The notes below the pieces were generated by a model. That model saw nothing but the letters and a program-made list of their open reading frames with translations, was not told the DNA's origin and did no database searches. Positions 9,033-17,519 of a DNA stretch of 64,000 bases are shown here, in pieces. The position numbers were made by a program, and so were the translations under genes. The number at the start of each line of letters is the position of its first letter. Position 1 is the first letter of the stretch. The stretch comes from Lachnospiraceae bacterium (GTDB lineage: Bacteria > Bacillota > Clostridia > Lachnospirales > Lachnospiraceae): the NCBI GenBank assembly GCA_017448245.1, contig JAFSLV010000007.1, positions 1 through 64,000 on the forward strand. Reading direction: 5' to 3'.

Positions 9033-11359
9033 TGAATACATTAAGCGTTCTTGAAACGCTGCATGAACTGTATATTTCGCTGACGGCGCTGCTCTTCGAC
9101 ATCGCACTGTGTGCGGTGGTCGTGATGCTCGGCGGTGCGGGAAAAAACAAAAACAGCAGATTTTTCTTCGTGGCGCTTACGGTGACGCTGTCTTGTTTTC
9201 TGGCCTGTGTCAGTTACTTTTTCGGCCACGCGGATGTGGGGGCGCCGTTGCTGCCGGTGCTTTTTGTCAATCTCGCGTCCTACATGGGCAATATCTTTGT
9301 GACGTATTATCTGTCGGAGTATCTGAGTACCTTTTTCAGCGGCGATATCCTGGGAAAGAAGTGGCGCGCCTTTAACAAAGCGCTGCTTTTTGCGAGCGGG
9401 GTGTTGCTGGCCGTGTATTTCTTTTTACAGGTCCCGCATGCCGGTAATCCGGATGTCAATATCTTTCCGCACGGATGGTTTCGCGCGCTGGTCGGTTATA
9501 TCATTGAGATCTATTATATGGTGGTATGCCTGAGCTTCGCACGCAGGGGCAATGAGCTCAATCTGCGCGCGCGGATCACGATCATCGTCGCCTTTGTCAT
9601 CTCCATCCTGACCTTTGGCATGCAGGTGGCGCTGGGATCAAAGCCCCTGGTCAATTATCTGGGTGTTTCGGTGGCCCTTTTAATCTTTTATTTCTCCGCG
9701 GAGACACCGGATTATCACAAGCTGCAGCAGGCGATGAAGGAGCTCACGGAGGAAAAACAGATTGCGGAGGAGGCAAGGCGGCAGGCGGTCGCCGCAAACC
9801 GCGCCAAATCGGACTTTCTGGCCAATATGTCGCATGAGATCCGCACGCCGATCAATGCCGTGCTCGGCATGAACGAGATGATCCGGAGAGAGGGCGTCAA
9901 TCCCAATGTGCAGACCTACGCGCGCAATATCGAAAGCGCGGGTAAGAATCTTTTGTCCATCATCAATGACATCCTTGATTTTTCCAAGATCGAGGCGGGC
10001 AGGATGGAGATCGTCAACGCGACCTACAGCCTCTCGTCGGTTTTAAACGATGTCTGTAACATGATCCTCCTGCGTGCGCGCGGCAAGAATCTGACCTTTG
10101 ACGCAAAGGTGGATCCCGCGATTCCCGACCGGCTTCTCGGGGACGAGGTACGCGTGCGGCAGGTCATCACCAATCTGCTGACGAACGCGGTGAAATATAC
10201 GGACGAGGGAGGCGTGGTGCTCGAAGTCTCCGCGCGGGATGCCGCATCCGCACGGACAGAGGGCGTGCTGCTTGTCGTTTCGGTAAAGGATACGGGCATC
10301 GGGATCCGTGAGGAAGACCGGGCAAAGCTCTTTGCCAAATTTGAGCGCGTCGACATGGAGCATAACAAGACGATCGAGGGCACGGGCTTGGGTCTTGCCA
10401 TCACCGGTACGCTTGTGAGGATGATGGGCGGGGAGATCAGGGTGGAGAGCGAATACGGAAAGGGAAGCACCTTTACCGCAACCATTCCGCAGGAGGTGAT
10501 TTCCGTCGATCCGATCGGTGATTTCCGGGCGCGCCTGAAGCGGAGCATGGAGGAGGAAGAGGACTACCGCGAAACCTTCCGTGCGCCGGGCGCACGCATC
10601 CTCGTGGTGGACGATACGGAGATGAATCTGAACGTGATCGAGGGTCTTTTAAGGCAGACGATGGTGATTCTGGAACTGTCGTCGAGCGGCACACAGGCAC
10701 TCAGGCTCGCCAAGGATACGCCCTATGATCTGATCCTGATGGACCAGCGGATGCCCGGCATGGACGGCACGGAGGCGCTGAAACGCCTGCGGGAGCAGGA
10801 GGGCGGCATGAATCACAAGACGCCCGTGATCTGCCTGACGGCGGATGCCGTACAGGGGGCGAGGGACCGCTATCTGGAGGAGGGCTTTACGGATTATCTC
10901 TCGAAGCCCGTCGAGTCCGCCGCGCTCGAGCAGAAGCTCATGCGGTATCTGCCGCAGGATAAGGTGATCCGGATGAGCACGCAGGATATGGCGGACAAGA
11001 CGCCCGCGACGGATACGGCGCGGAACGCGGCAGCTGACGGCGTACCCGCAAAGGAAGCACCCGCAAAGGTGTCCTCTCTTGACGCGCATCCGCTTTTGGA
11101 TCTCAACGCCGCGCGCACCTACCTCGTGACCGACGAGCTGATCGAGAAGACAATCCGGCAGTTTGCGGAGAGCTGCGGGGAGAAGGCGGACGAGATCGAA
11201 AGACTCCTTGCGGCGGAGGATTATGAGAATTACACCATTAAAGTGCATGCACTCAAATCGAGTGCGCGGCTGATCGGCGCCGACGCCCTTTCCCGGGCGG
11301 CGGAGTATCTTGAAATGTGCGGAAACGCAGTCAGGGAGAGCGATTCCGGCAATCAGTGA
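9023..11359 (+). CDS. complete membrane hybrid histidine kinase (HK-REC-Hpt)
   Basis: This 778-residue protein starts with about seven hydrophobic segments (residues 17-226) and no recognisable extracellular domain. A coiled region and HisKA follow (SHEIRTPINAV, His271; DILDFSKIEAG). The HATPase domain has NLLTNAVKYT, DTGIGI and GTGLGL motifs. Then come a receiver (ILVVDDTEMN; acceptor in LMDQRMPGMDG) and an Hpt with HALKSSA (His742). All catalytic motifs look intact, so it could phosphorylate its defective neighbours. Its start overlaps the preceding gene, and a second in-frame ATG at 9032 sits in a TAATG stop-start overlap. The C-terminus ends shortly after the Hpt, as in the other two Hpt proteins of the run. 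Confidence 0.9.
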   Translation: MGVMNTLSVLETLHELYISLTALLFDIALCAVVVMLGGAGKNKNSRFFFVALTVTLSCFLACVSYFFGHADVGAPLLPVLFVNLASYMGNIFVTYYLSEYLSTFFSGDILGKKWRAFNKALLFASGVLLAVYFFLQVPHAGNPDVNIFPHGWFRALVGYIIEIYYMVVCLSFARRGNELNLRARITIIVAFVISILTFGMQVALGSKPLVNYLGVSVALLIFYFSAETPDYHKLQQAMKELTEEKQIAEEARRQAVAANRAKSDFLANMSHEIRTPINAVLGMNEMIRREGVNPNVQTYARNIESAGKNLLSIINDILDFSKIEAGRMEIVNATYSLSSVLNDVCNMILLRARGKNLTFDAKVDPAIPDRLLGDEVRVRQVITNLLTNAVKYTDEGGVVLEVSARDAASARTEGVLLVVSVKDTGIGIREEDRAKLFAKFERVDMEHNKTIEGTGLGLAITGTLVRMMGGEIRVESEYGKGSTFTATIPQEVISVDPIGDFRARLKRSMEEEEDYRETFRAPGARILVVDDTEMNLNVIEGLLRQTMVILELSSSGTQALRLAKDTPYDLILMDQRMPGMDGTEALKRLREQEGGMNHKTPVICLTADAVQGARDRYLEEGFTDYLSKPVESAALEQKLMRYLPQDKVIRMSTQDMADKTPATDTARNAAADGVPAKEAPAKVSSLDAHPLLDLNAARTYLVTDELIEKTIRQFAESCGEKADEIERLLAAEDYENYTIKVHALKSSARLIGADALSRAAEYLEMCGNAVRESDSGNQ

Positions 11360-11420
11360 CCGGGCGGGTCAACACAAAATAACAGACGATATTGCCCGGA
11401 TGCGGACCTCTTTTTTCATA

Positions 11421-11449
11421 TTGACACCCCTTGTAAACCTATGTATAAT
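11421..11449 (+). promoter_or_regulatory. sigma-A promoter of greA
   Basis: TTGACA at 11421-11426 and TATAAT at 11444-11449 are separated by exactly 17 bases. Both hexamers match the vegetative consensus perfectly. The start of transcription would lie about 60 bases before greA. Confidence 0.85.
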
Positions 11450-11515
11450 ACTTGATTAGTCTCTCTACATCTTTTTGAGGGAAGACAAAATGTATGTTGT
11501 CGGAGGTAAGCGGAT

Positions 11516-12004
11516 ATGGGTGAGAAGAAGAACATCCTCACGTACGAAGGACTCAAGGCGTACGAGGACGAGCTCGAGGACCTGAGGGTCAACAAGCGCA
11601 GGGAGATCGCGGAGAAGATCAAGGAGGCGGTCGCGCAGGGGGATCTGTCCGAGAATGCGGAGTATGATGCCGCCAAGGACGAACAGCGTGACGTGGAAGC
11701 CCGGATCGAGGAACTGGAAAACCTGCTCAAAAACGCGGAGGTGGTCGACGAGGACGAGATCGATGTCAAGACCATCGGGATCGGCTGCAAGGTCAAGCTC
11801 CAGGACGTCAAGAAAAAGACGGAGGTCGCTTACAAGATCGTGGGATCGAGTGAGGCCAACAGCATCAAGGGCAAGATCTCCAATGAGTCACCGGTCGGAA
11901 GAGCGCTGCTGGGCGCCAAGAAAAACGAGATCGTAGAGGTCGAGACACAGGCCGGCATCTTTCAGTACAAGGTGCTCAAGATCGAAAGGGCCAGCGCGTC
12001 CTGA
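11516..12004 (+). CDS. greA: transcription elongation factor GreA
   Basis: This 162-residue protein has the expected family length. GreA enters the RNA polymerase secondary channel and stimulates cleavage of backtracked transcripts. The N-terminal antiparallel coiled coil (residues about 10-80) includes the hallmark GDLSENAEYDAAK loop, whose acidic residues help coordinate the active-site magnesium. The C-terminal FKBP-like half contains SPVGRALLGAKKNEIVEV. The start has a GGAGG site (in gtcggaggtaag). It is transcribed from its own strong promoter and followed by an intrinsic terminator, so it appears monocistronic. Confidence 0.97.
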   Translation: MGEKKNILTYEGLKAYEDELEDLRVNKRREIAEKIKEAVAQGDLSENAEYDAAKDEQRDVEARIEELENLLKNAEVVDEDEIDVKTIGIGCKVKLQDVKKKTEVAYKIVGSSEANSIKGKISNESPVGRALLGAKKNEIVEVETQAGIFQYKVLKIERASAS

Positions 12005-12044
12005 GACGGTATCACAAAAAGACTCATACCGAAACGCAAAAATA

Positions 12045-12078
12045 AAACCCCCGATTGCTTTACGCAGCGGGGGTTTTT
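12045..12078 (+). terminator. intrinsic terminator after greA
   Basis: CCCCCG at 12048-12053 pairs with CGGGGG at 12068-12073, extended by A/T pairs. The right arm runs into TTTTT at 12074-12078. The A-rich left flank could make it work in both directions. Confidence 0.88.
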
Positions 12079-12082
12079 ACGT

Positions 12083-12088
12083 TACAAT
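12083..12088 (+). promoter_or_regulatory. putative -10 element of lysS
   Basis: TACAAT lies 28 bases before the lysS start, directly behind the greA terminator. The -35 region falls in the terminator loop and is poor (TTACGC at 12060-12065), so the promoter call is tentative. Confidence 0.45.
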
Positions 12089-12116
12089 AGCAGCAGATTA
12101 AGTTTTGGGAGGAATT

Positions 12117-13745
12117 ATGGGAGAGCATCAAAAGAAGCCGGCGGAGGCATCCGCCGTCACCGCGGAGGACATCGGGAGGCTGCGGCAGGTCAGGCGTGAC
12201 AAGCTGCGCGAGCTGCAGGAGGCCGGAAGGGATCCGTTTCTCATCGTCACCTACGATCAGACACATCACTCCGAAGAGATCAGGACACAGTTCGATACGC
12301 TTGAGGGACAGGAGGTCTCGGTTGCGGGCCGCATGATGAGCAAGCGCGTCATGGGGAAGGCAAGCTTTTGCCACGTGCAGGACGTGCAGGGCAGAATCCA
12401 GTCCTATGTCGCAAGAGACGATCTGGGCGATGAGGCATATGCCGCGTTCAAAAAGCTCGATGTCGGCGATCTCATCGGCATCCGCGGCACGGTCTTTCAG
12501 ACCAAAACGGGAGAGATCTCGGTGCACGCAAAAGAAGTGACGCTTCTTGCCAAGAGCCTGCAGACGCTGCCCGAAAAATTCCACGGTCTCACCGATCCGG
12601 ACCTCAGATACCGGCAGCGCTATGTCGATCTCATCATGAATGAGGAATCGAAGCGCACCTTTATCCTGCGTTCCAGGATCATCGCGGCGATCCGCCGCTT
12701 CCTCGACGAGAGGGACTTTCTCGAGGTCGAGACACCGATGCTCGTCGAGAACGCGGGCGGCGCGGCGGCCAGGCCTTTTGAAACGCACTACAACGCGCTC
12801 GACGAGGACGTCAAGCTGCGCATATCGCTCGAGCTCTATCTGAAGCGCCTGATCGTCGGCGGACTTGAGCGCGTCTACGAGATCGGCAGGGTCTTCCGCA
12901 ACGAGGGTCTCGATACCAAGCACAATCCGGAATTCACGCTCATGGAGCTCTATCAGGCCTATACCGATTATCACGGCATGATGGACCTGACGGAGGAGAT
13001 GTACCGTCATGTCGCGCGCGAGGTGCTCGGAAGCACGAAGGTGCGCGTGCGCATCAAAGAGGGCTCGATGGAGGAGCAAAAGATCAAAGCCTGCGGCATG
13101 GAGATCCTTAAGGATACGCCTTCCGCGGACGATGCCGCAGCGGGTGAGGAAGCCGCGGCAAAGGAAGGGTATATCGAGATCGATCTCGGGGAGCCGTTTG
13201 TGCGCATGACGATGCTCGACGCGATCAGGAAAGAGACCGGGATCGATTTTGATACGGTCGCGGATACGCAGGCGGCCAGGGAGCTTGCCGACGCGCATCA
13301 TATCCACTACGAGCCGCATCATAAAAAGGGAGACATCATCAATCTCTTCTTTGATACATACTGCGAAGACAAGATGATCCGGCCGACCTTTATCATGGAT
13401 CATCCGATCGAGATCTCGCCGCTGACCAAAAAGCATCCGGACAAGGAAGGCTATGTGCAGCGGTTTGAGCTCTACATCATGGGGCAGGAGATGTGCAATG
13501 CCTACTCCGAGCTCAACGATCCGATCGACCAGAGGGAGCGTTTTATCGAGCAGGAAAAGCTGCTTGCCGCAGGCGATGAAGAGGCCAATCACATCGACGA
13601 GGATTTTTTGAACGCACTCGAGGTCGGGATGCCGCCGACCGGGGGCATCGGCTACGGGATCGACCGTCTCGTCATGCTGTTGACGGGACAGACCACGATC
13701 CGCGACGTCATCATCCAGCCCATGATGAAACGCACGGGCGCATAG
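12117..13745 (+). CDS. lysS: lysyl-tRNA synthetase, class II
   Basis: The enzyme charges tRNA-Lys with lysine using ATP. An N-terminal OB-fold anticodon-binding domain (about residues 60-170) precedes the class II catalytic core. Motif 1 lies around FLEVETPMLV, motif 2 around RVFRNEGLDTKHNPEFTLMELYQAY, and motif 3 is GIGYGIDRLVMLL. GGGAGG directly before the ATG at 12117 fixes this start over a TTG four codons upstream. At 542 residues it is longer than the usual roughly 490-500. The excess is mainly an acidic/alanine-rich insert at about residues 305-360 between motif 2 and the region before motif 3. It ends 18 bases before the next gene. Confidence 0.97.
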   Translation: MGEHQKKPAEASAVTAEDIGRLRQVRRDKLRELQEAGRDPFLIVTYDQTHHSEEIRTQFDTLEGQEVSVAGRMMSKRVMGKASFCHVQDVQGRIQSYVARDDLGDEAYAAFKKLDVGDLIGIRGTVFQTKTGEISVHAKEVTLLAKSLQTLPEKFHGLTDPDLRYRQRYVDLIMNEESKRTFILRSRIIAAIRRFLDERDFLEVETPMLVENAGGAAARPFETHYNALDEDVKLRISLELYLKRLIVGGLERVYEIGRVFRNEGLDTKHNPEFTLMELYQAYTDYHGMMDLTEEMYRHVAREVLGSTKVRVRIKEGSMEEQKIKACGMEILKDTPSADDAAAGEEAAAKEGYIEIDLGEPFVRMTMLDAIRKETGIDFDTVADTQAARELADAHHIHYEPHHKKGDIINLFFDTYCEDKMIRPTFIMDHPIEISPLTKKHPDKEGYVQRFELYIMGQEMCNAYSELNDPIDQRERFIEQEKLLAAGDEEANHIDEDFLNALEVGMPPTGGIGYGIDRLVMLLTGQTTIRDVIIQPMMKRTGA

Positions 13746-13763
13746 ACCGGCGATGAGGTACCA

Positions 13764-14729
13764 ATGGCTGCAAGCGACAAGGAAAAACAGCTGAAAAAAG
13801 AGCTCAGGCAATTAAGGAAGCAGTATGACTTTCTGGTGGCCGCGCTCGACAATCTGCCCAATCCGATTTTTATGAAGGATGAGGAAGCAAAGTTTCTCTT
13901 CTTTAATAAGCGCTATGCGGAGGCTTTTGGCATGAAGCGCGAGGAGTATGTCGGAAAGAGCGTCCTGGACCTGGAGTACCTCCCTCCCGTCGACCGTGAG
14001 CGTTACCAGGAGGAGGACACCGCGCTCATCCGCTCGGGCGAAGAGGTCAGCTATGAAAAGGATTTTGACTTTGCGGACGGAGAGGTGCATCCTTCCCTCT
14101 ACTGGTCGAAGGGCGTGCACGATCCCGTCAGCGGCGCACAGGGACTGATCGGCGAGATCGTCGATATCTCCAAGGAGAGGCATCTGCGTGAATCGCTCAA
14201 CGAATCCCTCGAAAAGCTGCGCCTCACCAATCTCAAGCTCGAGGAGATGAACAAGATCGACGCGGGCACCGGCGTCTATAACCGCACGCTGCTCAACAAA
14301 AAATCCCTCGAGATGACGTACAGAAAGTCCAGGGGTGAGAGCTGTGCCCTGATGGCGGATCTCGATCATTTCAAGCGTGTCAATGATCTGTACGGGCATA
14401 TCAAGGGAGACGAGGTGCTCTCGCAGTTTGCCGAGATCTTAAAGAGCGAATGCCGCGAAAAGGACGTGCCGATCCGTTACGGCGGGGAGGAGTTTCTGCT
14501 CTTTTTGAATGACGCCTCGCTCGAGAGCGGCCTGCAGGTGGCGGAAAGGATAAGGGCGCGCTGCGAAAAGGAGATCCGTCTTCCCGACGGCGATCCGATC
14601 ACGGTATCGATCGGCGTGGCGCTGATGGACGCAAAGAAAAACTTACAGGACAATATCCGCAGACTCGACGACAATCTCTATCTGGCAAAACACCGCGGCA
14701 GAAACCGCGTGGTGGCGGAGGAGGGATGA
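13764..14729 (+). CDS. PAS-GGDEF diguanylate cyclase
   Basis: This 321-residue cytoplasmic protein would make c-di-GMP from two GTP. A short coiled N-terminus leads into a PAS domain (about residues 23-140), then a linker coiled coil (about 140-170) and a GGDEF domain. The active-site loop reads RYGGEEFLLF. REKD, five residues before GGEEF, fits the RxxD inhibitory site for product feedback. No membrane segments are seen, so the PAS domain would sense an internal ligand or redox signal. It follows lysS by 18 bases and may be cotranscribed with it. Confidence 0.92.
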   Translation: MAASDKEKQLKKELRQLRKQYDFLVAALDNLPNPIFMKDEEAKFLFFNKRYAEAFGMKREEYVGKSVLDLEYLPPVDRERYQEEDTALIRSGEEVSYEKDFDFADGEVHPSLYWSKGVHDPVSGAQGLIGEIVDISKERHLRESLNESLEKLRLTNLKLEEMNKIDAGTGVYNRTLLNKKSLEMTYRKSRGESCALMADLDHFKRVNDLYGHIKGDEVLSQFAEILKSECREKDVPIRYGGEEFLLFLNDASLESGLQVAERIRARCEKEIRLPDGDPITVSIGVALMDAKKNLQDNIRRLDDNLYLAKHRGRNRVVAEEG

Positions 14730-14733
14730 GAGG

Positions 14734-15420
14734 ATGTCTTTTTCCCCTCCGGCGGCGGCTTTTCTGATTCTGTTTCTTGCGGCAAGTGCGGTGCATCTGT
14801 ATCACAGCTATCTCGATGATGCAGGGAAACGGGCATATACCAAGCCGTTTCTTCTTTTGTTTCTGATTCTTTTTTATGTAAGCGCGGCCGGGACGCGCAA
14901 TCATGCGCTGCTCCTTGCGCTTGCCTGCGCGTGGGCGGGCGACGTGCTGCTGATCTTTCCCGGAAACCGTTTCTTTGTGCTCGGGGGGATCGCCTTTCTT
15001 TTTGCGCACTTTTTCCTGATGGCGGCCTTTGTACCGGGGATTCTTGCCGTGCGCGTGGAAGGAATCCTCCTTGCCGGCGCGGCGATCGCGTATCTTCTGG
15101 CAACGGCGTGGATCATCCGCAGGCTCTTCGGGATCGTCCCGAAAAAGATGCTGGTGCCGATGTGTCTCTACCTTGCCGCAAACGGCACGACCAATCTCTT
15201 TGCGCTGATGCAGCTCATGACACTGCGCAATACGGGAGCTTTTTTGGCCTTTTTGGGCGCTTTTTTCTTCTTTTTTTCCGATTGCGTGCTCTATCTGGTG
15301 CGGTATCATCCGGACCGGAATCTCATATATAAGCGCCATTTTACGGTCATGGCGGCGTATCTTGCGGGGGTTTTTCTGATCACCCTGGGCATGCTGCAAA
15401 TATCAGAAATAATCTCATAG
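14734..15420 (+). CDS. YhhN/TMEM86-family membrane protein (lysoplasmalogenase-like)
   Basis: This is a 228-residue polytopic membrane protein with about eight hydrophobic segments. Family marks seen are TKPFLLLF near residue 37, LACAWAGDVLLI near 63-74 and FFFFSDCVLYLVRY near 185-198, including the membrane Asp residues thought to be catalytic. Characterised members hydrolyse the vinyl ether bond of lysoplasmalogens. Plasmalogens occur in anaerobic clostridia, so the role is plausible but not proven. It begins 4 bases after the cyclase stop with a GAGAGG ribosome site. Confidence 0.82.
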   Translation: MSFSPPAAAFLILFLAASAVHLYHSYLDDAGKRAYTKPFLLLFLILFYVSAAGTRNHALLLALACAWAGDVLLIFPGNRFFVLGGIAFLFAHFFLMAAFVPGILAVRVEGILLAGAAIAYLLATAWIIRRLFGIVPKKMLVPMCLYLAANGTTNLFALMQLMTLRNTGAFLAFLGAFFFFFSDCVLYLVRYHPDRNLIYKRHFTVMAAYLAGVFLITLGMLQISEIIS

Positions 15421-15448
15421 TTTTTCCCTGATTTTTTGCCAAAATCGC

Positions 15449-15477
15449 GTGACAACCACAAAATATTGTGCTACAAT
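15449..15477 (+). promoter_or_regulatory. promoter of the HU gene
   Basis: GTGACA (15449-15454) and TACAAT (15472-15477) are 17 bases apart. TG one base upstream of the -10 makes it an extended -10 promoter. Transcription would start about 50 bases before the gene. Confidence 0.75.
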
Positions 15478-15533
15478 AGGCTTCGGACACAAGTCCGGAG
15501 ACCTTATCAACAATCGAAAGGAGAATGTAGGGT

Positions 15534-15812
15534 ATGAATAAGGCAGAACTCATCGAAGCAATGGCGAAGAGCAACAAGCTCTCCAAAAGGGAAAACGAAG
15601 AAGTCGTTAACGCGTTTGTCGACGTCGTTACCAAGGAGCTGAAGAAGGGCGGCAAGGTGCAGCTCGTCGGCTTCGGCACGTTCGAAGTGGGCAAGAGAGC
15701 GGCACGCACGGGCCGTAACCCCCAGACCGGCGAAGAGATCAAGATCAAGGCTTCGAAGGCTCCCAAGTTCAAGGCCGGCAAAGCGCTGAAGGATAGCGTC
15801 AACAAGAAGTAA
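15534..15812 (+). CDS. hup: HU-family DNA-binding protein
   Basis: This 92-residue protein matches the standard HU length. HU bends and compacts DNA as a dimer. It begins MNKAELIEAMAK and has the VQLVGFGTFEV core, the DNA-contact arm RAARTGRNPQTGEEIKIKA, and a C-terminal helix ending DSVNKK. AAAGGAG precedes the ATG. It has its own promoter and is followed by an intrinsic terminator, so it is expressed alone. Confidence 0.97.
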   Translation: MNKAELIEAMAKSNKLSKRENEEVVNAFVDVVTKELKKGGKVQLVGFGTFEVGKRAARTGRNPQTGEEIKIKASKAPKFKAGKALKDSVNKK

Positions 15813-15858
15813 GTATCGTTTACGGGGTAGTTTTTGGGGAGGATTATGTAACGATAGA

Positions 15859-15895
15859 AAAGGGCAGCGGCGGATTCCCGCGCTGCCCTTTTTCT
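15859..15895 (+). terminator. intrinsic terminator after hup
   Basis: AAGGGCAGCG at 15860-15869 pairs perfectly with CGCTGCCCTT at 15881-15890 around an 11-base loop, followed by further T residues. Confidence 0.88.
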
Positions 15896-15896
15896 G

Positions 15897-15913
15897 TGGT
15901 ATACTAATAGAAT
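15897..15913 (+). promoter_or_regulatory. extended -10 promoter placed for a leaderless transcript
   Basis: TGGTATACT (TG at 15897-15898, TATACT at 15900-15905) ends only eight bases before the ATG at 15914. There is no Shine-Dalgarno in the gap. Transcription would begin at or next to the start codon, which predicts a leaderless mRNA. Confidence 0.6.
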
Positions 15914-16942
15914 ATGAAGAAGCGTGCGCTCTGGACAATTGCGGCGATCATCATCGCCGCGTTGAGCATCTGGGCGGTATTTGCCAATGCCCATTCCCTG
16001 ACATTTGCGGAGATTGCGGATGCGATCCGGCACGGTCACACGGTGTTTTTATGCGCGGCCGTTCTGTGCATGCTCGGCTTTATCGTCTTTGAGGCGCTTT
16101 CTTTGCTCTGGATCCTCAGATACGCGGGATATCCGCGCTCTCTTGCGCAGGGCATTGTCTACAGCGCGGGAGACGTGTATTTCAGCGCCATCACGCCGTC
16201 GGCCTCCGGCGGACAGCCGGCCAGCATGTTTTTTATGCGGGAAAACGGGATTCCCGGCGCCGTGATTACGGTGACGCTCATCCTCAATCTCGTGATGTAT
16301 ACGCTGGCGATCCTGGTGATCGGCGTGCTGTGCCTCATTTTTAAGGCGGACGTGTTTTTCCATTTCAACGCGGTGTCGAAGACGCTGATCGTGATCGGAT
16401 TTGCCGCACTGACGGGGCTTGCGTGCATCTTTTACGGACTGCTGCGCAGAGGGGGCGTGCTGCGCGCGATCGGAAACCGCCTGATCACGCTCCTTGCCAC
16501 GATCCGGCTGATGCGCCATCCGGATAAGTGGCGCGAAAAGCTCGACCGCCTCGTCGAGGAATACCGGATGTGTGCCGCCACGGTTTCCGGAAAAAAGAGA
16601 GTGCTGTCGGTGGTGTTTCTGTTTGATTTTCTGCAGCGTGCCGCGCAGATCAGTGTCACGCTGATGATGTATTACGCGCTCGGGGGAGAGGCCGGCGGAC
16701 ACGGCGCGGATCTCTTTGCGATCCAGACCTTCAGCCAGATCGGCTCGAACTGCGTGCCGGTGCCGGGCGGCATGGGCGTCGCCGACTATCTGATGCTCGA
16801 CGGGTTTTCTTCGATTTTCGCGGGAGACTACGCGTTTCAGCTGGAACTGCTGTCGCGCGGACTTTCGTTCTATATATGTACGCTGCTGTCGGGACTGATC
16901 GTGGTTCTCGGCTATGTGGGGAGCAAAAGAAAACATGTCTGA
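15914..16942 (+). CDS. flippase-like integral membrane protein (UPF0104/LPG-synthase TM family)
   Basis: This 342-residue protein has about eight membrane segments. It carries signature stretches of the lysylphosphatidylglycerol synthase TM-domain family (TIGR00374-type), such as SAITPSASGGQPASMFFM and GSNCVPVPGGMGVADYLML. Known relatives include the flippase half of MprF and AglD-type proteins. There is no C-terminal aminoacyltransferase domain, so it would act as a lipid flippase or an unknown transporter. It overlaps the following methyltransferase gene by 8 bases and heads a phospholipid operon, which fits a lipid role. Confidence 0.85.
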   Translation: MKKRALWTIAAIIIAALSIWAVFANAHSLTFAEIADAIRHGHTVFLCAAVLCMLGFIVFEALSLLWILRYAGYPRSLAQGIVYSAGDVYFSAITPSASGGQPASMFFMRENGIPGAVITVTLILNLVMYTLAILVIGVLCLIFKADVFFHFNAVSKTLIVIGFAALTGLACIFYGLLRRGGVLRAIGNRLITLLATIRLMRHPDKWREKLDRLVEEYRMCAATVSGKKRVLSVVFLFDFLQRAAQISVTLMMYYALGGEAGGHGADLFAIQTFSQIGSNCVPVPGGMGVADYLMLDGFSSIFAGDYAFQLELLSRGLSFYICTLLSGLIVVLGYVGSKRKHV

Positions 16943-17519
16943 TTTTTTGAAAGAATATCTCAGGCACCCGCGCACGGTCGGCGCCGTCGCGCCGAGCGGG
17001 AAGGGGCTGGCAAAGAAGATGACAAAACCCGTGGACTTTGCGCGGGCGCGCGTCATCGTCGAATACGGACCGGGAACCGGCGCTTTTACGAAGCGTCTCT
17101 TCCGCCTGAAAAAAGAAGAGACAAAGCTCATCCTCATCGAACAGAACGATGTCTTTTACGAAAAGATGCGCAGCCTCTGCGACGGGAAGAAGAATACGCA
17201 CGTGCTGCACGGAAGCGCGGAGGAGGCGGACAGGCTCCTTGCGGAGCTCGGGATTGCGCACGCCGATGTCGTGCTGTCGGGGCTGCCGTTTGCTTCGCTT
17301 CCGGAAAAGACGTCGATCCGGATCTTTCAGGCGACAAAGCGCCTGATCGGCGCGGAAGGCATCTTTGTCACCTTTCAGTATACGATGTGGAAGAAGCGCT
17401 TTTTTGAAAAGTATTTCCGTATCGCAAAGACTCTGTTTGAGTGGCGCAATCTGCCGCCGGCCTTTGTCCTTGTCATGCGCACGAGACTGACGGCGGCCAC
17501 AGAAAGGGAAGACGGATGA
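16935..17519 (+). CDS. phospholipid N-methyltransferase-like SAM methyltransferase
   Basis: This 194-residue class I SAM methyltransferase begins MSDFLKEYLRHPRTVGAVAPSG, the characteristic N-terminus of PmtA-type enzymes. The SAM motif is VIVEYGPGTGAFT, and an acidic residue (LIEQND) follows strand 2. A start 21 bases upstream (16914) is possible but less family-like. The gene is coupled to pssA by an ATGA overlap, with psd after that. This context suggests methylation of phosphatidylethanolamine toward methylated or choline lipids. The family also includes rRNA dimethyltransferase relatives, so the substrate is inference. Confidence 0.75.
   Translation: MSDFLKEYLRHPRTVGAVAPSGKGLAKKMTKPVDFARARVIVEYGPGTGAFTKRLFRLKKEETKLILIEQNDVFYEKMRSLCDGKKNTHVLHGSAEEADRLLAELGIAHADVVLSGLPFASLPEKTSIRIFQATKRLIGAEGIFVTFQYTMWKKRFFEKYFRIAKTLFEWRNLPPAFVLVMRTRLTAATEREDG

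Noticed and set aside
198-11359. Fatty acid kinase system (FakA/FakB) as the explanation for the DegV domains
   Set aside because: No FakA-like gene is present in the window, and both DegV domains are tied to membrane or kinase parts with altered binding motifs, so a standard FakAB system is not supported here.
12001-12116. T-box or riboswitch upstream of lysS
   Set aside because: The space holds only the greA terminator, a short leader and a ribosome site; no T-box-like sequence or antiterminator pair is visible.
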